A DNA stretch of 5,838 bases from Alphaproteobacteria bacterium (GTDB lineage: Bacteria; Pseudomonadota; Alphaproteobacteria; Rickettsiales; VGDC01): positions 1 through 5,838 of the forward strand of contig VGDC01000139.1 in assembly GCA_016869895.1 (NCBI GenBank). The letters are read 5' to 3'. Both the position numbers and the translations under genes were made by a program. Under the pieces are notes generated by a model. The model was not told the origin of the DNA and searched no databases. It saw nothing but the letters and a program-made list of their open reading frames with translations. Positions 1 through 4,722 of the stretch are shown here, one piece after another. Position 1 is the stretch's first letter. The number at the start of each line of letters is the position of its first letter.

Positions 1-933
1 GCAGCAGGCACATCAGCGAATCCTTGCGCGGTGTTCTACCCCGGCGTGGCGGTGAACTGGCAACCCGCGACGACCTTCTATTACATGGGTTTTTCCCATA
101 GCCGAAAGCTGCTGGACACGCTTTCTGCCGATCATACCATCGCTCAAGACCCCTGCGGCATGATGCTTTTCCCCAAGCCCAGCGATAAAGCGGGGCATTT
201 CGCCAAGGTGATGGCGGGGATGTTGCCCCATGCAGAGGTGTTCCAGCATGTGCCAGCGGAAGAGATGGCGGAGCGCATCGGATTGCCTGTGCAGCGCGAA
301 GGGGTATTCTTCCCCCATGGCGGCTGGGTGGACGTGAAGGAATATGTGGGCGCGCTGCTTGCCCATCCTGCTATCACCCTGCGCATGGAGGATGAGAATT
401 TCGATAATGCCCCAGCGGCAACCAAGGTGATTTGCGATGGCGGTTGGCGGGGCACGGTGGCTTCTGGCCTTTCGCAACATATCCATCCCGTGCAGGGGCA
501 GCTGAGCTTCGTGACACAGGCGAAAACCCTTTCCGGCCTTCGCACGGTGTTGTCTTATGGCGGCTATGTCGCGCCGATGGGCGATGGCTATTGGCTGGGG
601 GCGACTTTCGAGCGGGATGGCATTGGCTCGCCGCCGGATGTGCTGCGTGCGGCGGCGGATAACCTAAGTAAGCTGGATTGGCTGCTGGATGCGCCATCGG
701 GCATTGAACCTGCCCAGACAGGCTGGGTGGGGGTGCGTTCCGTCTCCCGCGACCGGATGCCCATCGTGGGGGAATATGGCGAGGATACCTATGTCAGCAT
801 CGCACATGCCTCGCGCGGGTTGCTTTCCTGCGGATTGGCAGCGGAATACATCGCTTCGCTAATCGCTGGCGAGCCGTCGCCCCTGCCCAGAAGCTTGGCG
901 CGCCTTATTTCGCCAGAGCGATTTAAGAGCTAA
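1..933 (+). CDS. mnmC: MnmC-like FAD-dependent tRNA cmnm5(s2)U oxidoreductase, C-terminal part (5' truncated by window edge)
   Basis: The reading frame is open from base 1 (it begins AAGTSANPCA) to TAA at 931-933. That gives 310 visible residues, and the true start lies outside the window. The GTG at base 31 is an internal codon, because the upstream codons are open and fit the family. The early GTSANP...YPG stretch resembles the 'SGNPAG...P' segment of MnmC flavoenzyme domains. The end shows the family's hallmark block: GWVGVRSVSRDRMPIVG, then ASRGLLSCGLAAE, a GEPSPLP loop and a terminal L-SPERF. E. coli MnmC has the same order (GRVGVR.ATRDHLPMVG, GSRGL.SAPL.AE, EPIP, LNPNR). In that family this domain uses FAD to oxidise the carboxymethylaminomethyl group at U34 of certain tRNAs to the aminomethyl form. 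The N-terminal Rossmann motif, and any fused methyltransferase domain, are not visible. Whether this is a one- or two-domain MnmC is therefore unknown. A generic DadA/glycine-oxidase-type enzyme is the alternative, but the C-terminal block favours MnmC. Confidence 0.85.
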   Translation, partial: AAGTSANPCAVFYPGVAVNWQPATTFYYMGFSHSRKLLDTLSADHTIAQDPCGMMLFPKPSDKAGHFAKVMAGMLPHAEVFQHVPAEEMAERIGLPVQREGVFFPHGGWVDVKEYVGALLAHPAITLRMEDENFDNAPAATKVICDGGWRGTVASGLSQHIHPVQGQLSFVTQAKTLSGLRTVLSYGGYVAPMGDGYWLGATFERDGIGSPPDVLRAAADNLSKLDWLLDAPSGIEPAQTGWVGVRSVSRDRMPIVGEYGEDTYVSIAHASRGLLSCGLAAEYIASLIAGEPSPLPRSLARLISPERFKS

Positions 934-948
934 GGTGCGCTAACCTTA
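931..948. repeat. Small inverted repeat at the mnmC stop codon
   Basis: TAAGGT (931-936) and ACCTTA (943-948) form a perfect 6-bp stem around a 6-nt GCGCTA loop. The stop codon lies in the left arm. It sits where a terminator for mnmC would be expected, but the stem is short and AT-rich and no T-run follows, so termination activity is doubtful. Confidence 0.3.
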
Positions 949-1032
949 TATATGCAACCAGATGGTGCAATGAGCTGACGAAAGTGCTAGAGTGGTGGTT
1001 CACCAACCGATAGCCCATAGCCCTGTTTTATC

Positions 1033-2106
1033 ATGCATAAGAAAATAAAAGTGCTGGTCTGTGATGATTCCGCGCTCATCCGCAAAATCCTCGGCACGTT
1101 CATTCAAAGCGCGGACGACATGGAGTTCCTCGGAACGGCGGAAGACCCCTTCGATGCGCGCGAGAAAATCAAACGGCTCAACCCCGATGTGCTGACGCTC
1201 GACATCGAAATGCCGAAGATGGACGGGCTGACCTTTCTGGAAAAAATCATGACGCTGCGCCCCATGCCGGTCATCATGGTGTCCACCCTGACCCAACAAG
1301 GTGCTTCCGCCACTTTGCAAGCCTTGGAAACGGGAGCCTTCGATTATCTTGGAAAGCCCAATGCCACGCTCACCGGAGCGGGGTTGGACGGTTTCCGCGA
1401 GGAACTGCTGCATAAGATTCGCGTCGCTGCGCAAAGTCGTATGGTGGAACGCCACCAATTGCGTCAAACGGCAGCCCCAATTTCCCTCAATTATCGCCCA
1501 CCCGCAGCTTCCCACGTAGATATCATCGCTTTCGGCGCATCGACGGGTGGAGTGGAAGCCTTGCGTGAGACATTCACCCGCCTTCCTGCTGGTCTTCCGC
1601 CCATCGTCATCACCCAGCACATGCCCCGTGCTTTCACCGAATCCTTCGCGAAGCGTTTGGATAGTGTTTCCGCCGTGCAAGTTTCCCAAGCCGAGCATGG
1701 CGAACGCCTGCAACCGGGACATGGGTATCTTGCACCCGGTGGAAGCCATTTGTCGGTAGTGCGTAAAGGCGGGCTCTATTATGCGGATGTGCGCGAGGGT
1801 GAAGCGGTTTCAGGGCATTGCCCTTCGGTGGATGTACTGTTCGGTTCGGTCGCTGAGACGGCGGGAAGCCGTTCCATCGGCGCGATATTCACGGGCATGG
1901 GGCGCGATGGCGCGCAGGGGTTGCTTGCCATGCGCGAGGCGGGGGCATTCACCCTCGGCCAGAATGAAGCGACCTGCGTGGTCTATGGCATGCCGAAAGC
2001 GGCGTTCCAGCTGGGCGGTGTCATCGAACAACAGCCGTTAAGCCATATCGCCGCGCGGGTCGTGGCGGTGTGTCAACAGAAGGAGGCTGCACATGAGCGC
2101 GCCTGA
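1033..2106 (+). CDS. cheB: CheB, chemotaxis response regulator protein-glutamate methylesterase/deamidase
   Basis: This 357-aa protein has the full CheB layout and normal length. An N-terminal receiver domain (about 5-125) holds acidic residues D11 and D12, the phosphoacceptor D57 in LDIEMPKMDG, S84, and K108 in FDYLGKP. A short linker (about 130-160) leads to the methylesterase domain (about 163-350). Its catalytic triad is visible: S170 in GASTGG, H196 in TQHMP and D292 in GMGRDGAQG. CheB removes methyl groups from chemoreceptor glutamates, and deamidates glutamines, in the cytoplasm. It is activated when CheA phosphorylates the receiver, which gives adaptation feedback. ATG 1033 is the only available start because an in-frame TAG lies 15 bp upstream. 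No Shine-Dalgarno sequence precedes it, so initiation may be weak or leaderless-like. No cheR, cheA or cheY is visible nearby. The gene runs into the next one with a 14-bp overlap, so the two are almost certainly cotranscribed. Confidence 0.97.
   Translation: MHKKIKVLVCDDSALIRKILGTFIQSADDMEFLGTAEDPFDAREKIKRLNPDVLTLDIEMPKMDGLTFLEKIMTLRPMPVIMVSTLTQQGASATLQALETGAFDYLGKPNATLTGAGLDGFREELLHKIRVAAQSRMVERHQLRQTAAPISLNYRPPAASHVDIIAFGASTGGVEALRETFTRLPAGLPPIVITQHMPRAFTESFAKRLDSVSAVQVSQAEHGERLQPGHGYLAPGGSHLSVVRKGGLYYADVREGEAVSGHCPSVDVLFGSVAETAGSRSIGAIFTGMGRDGAQGLLAMREAGAFTLGQNEATCVVYGMPKAAFQLGGVIEQQPLSHIAARVVAVCQQKEAAHERA
2081..2086 (+). promoter_or_regulatory. Strong Shine-Dalgarno site inside the 3' end of cheB
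   Basis: AGGAGG lies 6 nt upstream of the ATG at 2093, within the last codons of cheB. It fixes the start of the downstream gene. It contrasts with the absence of any such site before cheB itself, which suggests the small protein is translated at least as strongly as CheB. Confidence 0.85.
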
Positions 2107-2491
2107 TACCCCCACACATGCCGAGGTGGTGGATGCCGTGCTGCGCACGTTAGAAACGCTGATTTCGCAAGCTGCGCGGAATGTCGAGGAGAAAACGCAG
2201 GAACTCGCCGATCACCTCAGGAACTGCGATGTGCACCCCACTAGCGAACACGCGAATGCGGCGATCACGACTATCCAGTTTCAGGATTATAATAGTCAGC
2301 TGGCGGAGAATGCGCTGCGGCTGGTGAAAATTCTGCGGGGCAATGAAGCCGATGGAGAAAGGCTGCTTGAAGCCTGCCGCGGTGCATTGACGCTGGGGGA
2401 AATACGCGATGTTCTTGGCGCGAATATTAAAAAATCCGGTGAAGCGTGCGAGAAAGCAGAGCCAGAGCGCGGAACGATTGAGTTGTTCTGA
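2093..2491 (+). CDS. Small helical chemotaxis-associated protein with a CheZ-like DxxxQ motif (CheZ/CheT-like candidate)
   Basis: This 132-aa soluble protein has no signal peptide or membrane segment. It looks almost all-helical: a predicted long helix at about 8-45, a short break (DVHPTSE), and a second helix at about 52-83. A C-terminal part (88-132) ends in acidic and hydrophobic residues (TIELF). The segment IQFQDYNSQ places D65 and Q69 in the spacing D-x-x-x-Q. This matches the E. coli CheZ active-site segment (FQDLTGQ, D143/Q147), which dephosphorylates CheY-P. A CheZ-like DxxxQ protein, CheT, has been described in Sinorhizobium meliloti, where it works with the adaptation enzyme CheR. 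The start is set by the AGGAGG site and the 14-bp overlap with cheB, so a job in chemotaxis signalling is well supported by context. Phosphatase activity is inference. It is much shorter than E. coli CheZ (214 aa). LQFQD-type helices also occur in chemoreceptors, so it could instead be a structural or scaffold helix. Confidence 0.85.
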   Translation: MSAPDTPTHAEVVDAVLRTLETLISQAARNVEEKTQELADHLRNCDVHPTSEHANAAITTIQFQDYNSQLAENALRLVKILRGNEADGERLLEACRGALTLGEIRDVLGANIKKSGEACEKAEPERGTIELF

Positions 2492-2523
2492 CGCTGGTAC
2501 ATTTCATGCGTAAGGGAGGGAAG

Positions 2524-2598
2524 TGGTGGCTCGAGAGGGATTTGAACCCCCGACCAAGGGATTATGATTCCCCTGCTCTACCGCTGAGCTACCGAGCC
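2524..2598 (-). tRNA. tRNA with anticodon CAU, probably elongator tRNA-Met (tRNA-Ile2 not excluded), CCA encoded
   Basis: A full cloverleaf reads on the - strand from 2598. The acceptor GGCTCGG pairs with TCGAGCC (one G-U at 7-66). The D arm is GCTC/GAGC with a short 7-nt loop. The anticodon stem is GGGGA/TCCCT (one G-U) with loop ATCATAA, giving anticodon CAT at 2564-2566. The variable loop is TGGTC, and the T arm is GGGGG/CCCTC with loop TTCAAAT. Discriminator A (2527) and a genomic CCA (2524-2526) follow. It is not an initiator: positions 1-72 are paired, and the pair next to the anticodon loop is A-U rather than the last of three G-C pairs. CAU can also mark tRNA-Ile2, whose C34 becomes lysidine through TilS. 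Its variable loop resembles that of E. coli ileX, while the GGCT/AGCC acceptor end resembles E. coli elongator Met. Position 32 is A, where a pyrimidine is normal. Confidence 0.95.
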
Positions 2599-2619
2599 GC
2601 TCAAAAGGATTGGACTAGC

Positions 2620-2648
2620 TAGATAACAAACGCCGCCGCGTTTGTCAC
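2620..2648 (-). promoter_or_regulatory. Possible tRNA promoter overlapping the HIT gene stop
   Basis: On the - strand GTGACA (2643-2648, five of six matches to TTGACA) is followed after 17 nt by TATCTA (2620-2625, a weak -10 match). A transcript would begin roughly 14 nt before the tRNA 5' end. The spacer contains a perfect 7-bp inverted repeat, ACAAACG/CGTTTGT (2626-2632 and 2639-2645). The tRNA could equally be cotranscribed with the HIT gene upstream. Confidence 0.3.
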
Positions 2649-3058
2649 CTGTTATTTGCATCGAACAGGGAACGCAACTGCGCCAGCGCCCGTTCCGCCT
2701 CTTCCGCTGTGTATTGTTCGCGCCCGCTGCCCCAGACAGGGTTCGGCCACGCGGCATCTTCTTCGAACCGCGCGATGACGTGGATATGGAGCTGTGGCAC
2801 CATATTGCCCAGCGCAGCCACATTCATCTTATGCGCGCGGGTCAAATGCTGCAGCAGGCCGCTCGCCTCCGCGATCTCTTCCATCAGCAACAGGCGGTTC
2901 GGTTGGTCAAGGTCAGTGATTTCGCGGATATTCTCCTCGCGCGGCACGAGTATAAGCCAAGGAAAACGCTTATCATCCATCAGCAACACATCGCAAAGGG
3001 GCAACTGGGCGACTTGAAACGTATCTTGCTGGAGGCGTTCATGGAGTGCGAAGGGCAT
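2645..3058 (-). CDS. HIT (histidine triad) family protein, probable nucleotide hydrolase/transferase
   Basis: This 137-aa protein has the size of a single HIT domain. The diagnostic segment is NMVPQLHIHVIAR at 85-97. Its triad reads Q89-L-H91-I-H93: the first histidine of the usual HxHxH is glutamine, while the middle histidine (H91, the nucleophile position in HIT enzymes) and the last one (H93) remain. The following FEEDAAWPNPVWG is a typical tail of this proteobacterial subgroup. The N-terminal part (CDVLLMDDKRFPWLILVPR, 22-40) fits the usual first strands of the fold. HIT proteins cleave or transfer nucleoside phosphates such as AMP-amino or Ap4A-like substrates; the substrate here cannot be told. 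The start is fixed by an in-frame TAA ending 3 nt upstream of the ATG. No strong Shine-Dalgarno site is visible. It is divergent from the small lipoprotein gene and lies upstream of the tRNA on the same strand. Confidence 0.92.
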   Translation of the reverse strand: MPFALHERLQQDTFQVAQLPLCDVLLMDDKRFPWLILVPREENIREITDLDQPNRLLLMEEIAEASGLLQHLTRAHKMNVAALGNMVPQLHIHVIARFEEDAAWPNPVWGSGREQYTAEEAERALAQLRSLFDANNR

Positions 3059-3068
3059 GATTTATCCG

Positions 3069-3097
3069 TTGTCCGCTGGAAGGGGGTGTAATAAACT
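3069..3097 (+). promoter_or_regulatory. Candidate promoter for the small lipoprotein gene
   Basis: TTGTCC (3069-3074) and TAAACT (3092-3097) are separated by 17 nt, each with four of six matches to the sigma-70 boxes. Transcription would start near 3104, just before the Shine-Dalgarno site. The AT-rich stretch at 3087-3101 could also serve the divergent HIT gene. Confidence 0.35.
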
Positions 3098-3109
3098 AAA
3101 GCCACCTTA

Positions 3110-3114
3110 AAGGA
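3110..3114 (+). promoter_or_regulatory. Shine-Dalgarno site of the small lipoprotein gene
   Basis: AAGGA lies 8 nt before the ATG at 3123. It supports translation of this short reading frame and fixes its start. Confidence 0.7.
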
Positions 3115-3122
3115 TTTTGCCC

Positions 3123-3290
3123 ATGACCGCCATACGTTCCGCACTCGCCATCGTCTTGTTGCTCACCCTTGCTGCCTGTGAGGGCAACGGCATCTTCAAA
3201 GCACCGGATAAAAGCAATTGCGATTTCTTCGGGAATTGCAAATGCAACGACTGGTATGGCCAGTGTTCCGCCCATGGTGACAGGCTTTAA
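3123..3290 (+). CDS. Small cysteine-rich lipoprotein (55 aa), function unknown
   Basis: The protein begins MTAIRSALAIVLLLTLAAC. That is a charged start, a hydrophobic core and a clear lipobox L16-A17-A18-C19, predicting lipidation at C19 and a 37-residue mature lipoprotein. I do not recognise the family. The mature part contains four further cysteines (C33, C39, C41, C48). They are arranged as two near-repeats of the same unit: C33-D-F-F-G-N-C39 and C41-N-D-W-Y-G-Q-C48. This suggests disulfides or metal binding in the periplasm; that is inference. A Shine-Dalgarno site and a candidate promoter precede it. The gene is divergent from HIT and convergent with purB, and its TAA overlaps the purB stop by 4 nt. 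Short cysteine-containing lipoproteins of this kind are easily missed in annotation. Confidence 0.78.
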   Translation: MTAIRSALAIVLLLTLAACEGNGIFKAPDKSNCDFFGNCKCNDWYGQCSAHGDRL

Positions 3291-4585
3291 GCTTCCTTAA
3301 ACACCCGTTTGAACACCGTATCCACATGCTTGGTGTGATATTCAAGGTCGAACATTGCTTCCAACTCGGTTAAGGGCAGGGCAGCCATCACTTCCGCATC
3401 ACCTTTCAGCTCGGTCAGGAAATCCTTGCCCTGTTCCCACACTTTCATGGCGTTGCGCTGCACGAGGCGGTAGGAATCCTCACGGCTAGTGCCCGCCTGG
3501 GTCAAAGCCAGCAATACGCGCTGGGAGAAAATCAACCCACGCATCGAGTTCATGTTCGCCAGCATCCGTTCAGGATAGACCACCAGTTTATCGACGAGGC
3601 CGACAAGGCGGTTTAGCGCGAAATCCAGCGTCACCGTTGCATCCGGCGCAGCCATGCGCTCCACGGAAGAGTGGGAGATATCACGCTCATGCCACAGGGC
3701 GACGTTCTCCATCGCGGGAGTCACATACCCACGCACCAGACGCGCAAGGCCTGTGATGTTCTCGCTGAGCACGGGGTTGCGCTTGTGGGGCATGGCGGAG
3801 CTACCCTTCTGGCCCGGGGAGAAATATTCTTCGGCTTCCAGCACTTCGGTGCGCTGCAAGTGCCGGATTTCGACGGCAATGTTCTCGATGGAAGACGCAA
3901 TCACGCCGAGGGTCGCGAAGAACATGGCGTGGCGATCGCGCGGGATGACCTGCGTGGACACGGGTTCAACACCCAAGCCAAGCTTCTCCGCGACGTATTC
4001 TTCCACGAACGGGTCGATATTCGCGAAGGTACCCACCGCGCCGGAAATGGCGCAGGTGGCGATTTCCTTGCGTGCCGCCACCAGACGTTCACGGTTACGG
4101 GCGAATTCGGCGTGGAAACGGGCGAATTTCAAGCCCATCGTCACAGGCTCGGCGTGAATCCCGTGGCTGCGCCCGACCGCGACCATATCTTTGGTTTCGT
4201 AAGCGCGGCGCTTCAGGACGGCCAGTAGGCGGTCTAGGTCATCCAGCAGGATGTCGGAAGCTTGGGTGAGCTGCACAGAAAGGCAGGTGTCCAGCACGTC
4301 GGAACTGGTCATGCCCTGATGCACGAAACGCGCTTCATCGCCCACATATTCAGCCAGATTGGTGAGGAAGGCGATGACATCATGCTTGGTCACCGCTTCG
4401 ATTTCATCAATGCGCTTCGCCTCGAAATTCCCGCGTTCCCACACGGCTTTCGCCGCTGCTTCGGGGATGATGCCCAACTTCGCCTGCGCATCGCAGGCAT
4501 GTGCCTCGATTTCGAACCAGATGCGGAACTTGTTGTCCGGCTCCCAGATTTTGACCATTTCGGGGCGTGAATAGCGAGGAATCAT
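3287..4585 (-). CDS. purB: Adenylosuccinate lyase (PurB)
   Basis: This 432-aa protein matches the short PurB class (B. subtilis type, about 431 aa). It belongs to the fumarase/aspartase superfamily of homotetramers. It catalyses two fumarate-releasing steps: SAICAR to AICAR in purine synthesis, and adenylosuccinate to AMP. Visible signatures are H68 in TKHDV and H141 in GRSHGIHAEP, which fall at the same numbers as the B. subtilis active-site histidines. TSSD is at 93-96. The superfamily signature GSSAMPHKRNP is at 261-271, whose serine-bearing loop closes over the substrate. All three conserved regions are intact, so the enzyme should be active. The start ATG begins MIPRYSRPEM, the usual N-terminus of this class. 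No strong Shine-Dalgarno site is visible before it. The gene is monocistronic as far as can be seen: a 137-bp gap separates it from the upstream lysozyme gene, and no other pur gene is adjacent. Confidence 0.98.
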   Translation of the reverse strand: MIPRYSRPEMVKIWEPDNKFRIWFEIEAHACDAQAKLGIIPEAAAKAVWERGNFEAKRIDEIEAVTKHDVIAFLTNLAEYVGDEARFVHQGMTSSDVLDTCLSVQLTQASDILLDDLDRLLAVLKRRAYETKDMVAVGRSHGIHAEPVTMGLKFARFHAEFARNRERLVAARKEIATCAISGAVGTFANIDPFVEEYVAEKLGLGVEPVSTQVIPRDRHAMFFATLGVIASSIENIAVEIRHLQRTEVLEAEEYFSPGQKGSSAMPHKRNPVLSENITGLARLVRGYVTPAMENVALWHERDISHSSVERMAAPDATVTLDFALNRLVGLVDKLVVYPERMLANMNSMRGLIFSQRVLLALTQAGTSREDSYRLVQRNAMKVWEQGKDFLTELKGDAEVMAALPLTELEAMFDLEYHTKHVDTVFKRVFKEA

Positions 4586-4629
4586 GGTGTTGTCTTTCTA
4601 TTGTTTCCGGAATTTTCTGCTGAAGATTC

Positions 4630-4690
4630 CATGAAACGCCGCTTCGCGGGCTGATGGCTCGCTCGGACTACTGTCCTCGCCGACAAATCT
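4630..4690. repeat. Structured intergenic segment upstream of purB, possible dispersed repeat
   Basis: The gap between purB and the lysozyme gene holds two small hairpins. One is CCGC-TTC-GCGG at 4639-4649. The other is GGAC-TACT-GTCC at 4665-4676, extended by two more pairs beyond a tandem mismatch. The segment is GC-rich compared with its flanks and is stop-free in more than one - strand frame. It may be a purB leader structure or a copy of a genome-wide repeat; one window cannot show which. I found no convincing purB promoter boxes here. Confidence 0.25.
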
Positions 4691-4722
4691 TGAGCTATGT
4701 GTAACGGGTCGGGGCGCAGGAA

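Noticed and set aside
976..1013. Resemblance of ACCGATAG before cheB to the flagellar sigma-28 -10 box (GCCGATAA), with an AAAG upstream
   Set aside because: The spacing to the AAAG-like element is far longer than the usual sigma-28 spacer, and the -35-like part matches poorly.
1000..1749. 249-aa open frame on the - strand across cheB
   Set aside because: It lies antisense to a full-length cheB with intact active sites and shows no recognisable domain; it mirrors the codon bias of cheB.
2492..2523. Terminator between the small chemotaxis gene and the tRNA
   Set aside because: The 32-bp gap shows no GC-rich stem and no T-run on either strand.
2642..3091. 149-aa open frame on the + strand across the HIT gene
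   Set aside because: It is the opposite strand of a clear HIT protein; its translation has no motif and it overlaps the gene completely.
3671..4228. 185-aa open frame on the + strand inside purB
   Set aside because: It is antisense to the conserved core of purB, with histidine- and arginine-rich low-complexity translation and no family match; a shadow of purB.
4586..4722. Stop-free - strand frames between the lysozyme gene and purB, read as a small gene
   Set aside because: No frame has both a start with an SD and a convincing protein; GC-rich short stretches are often stop-free by chance.
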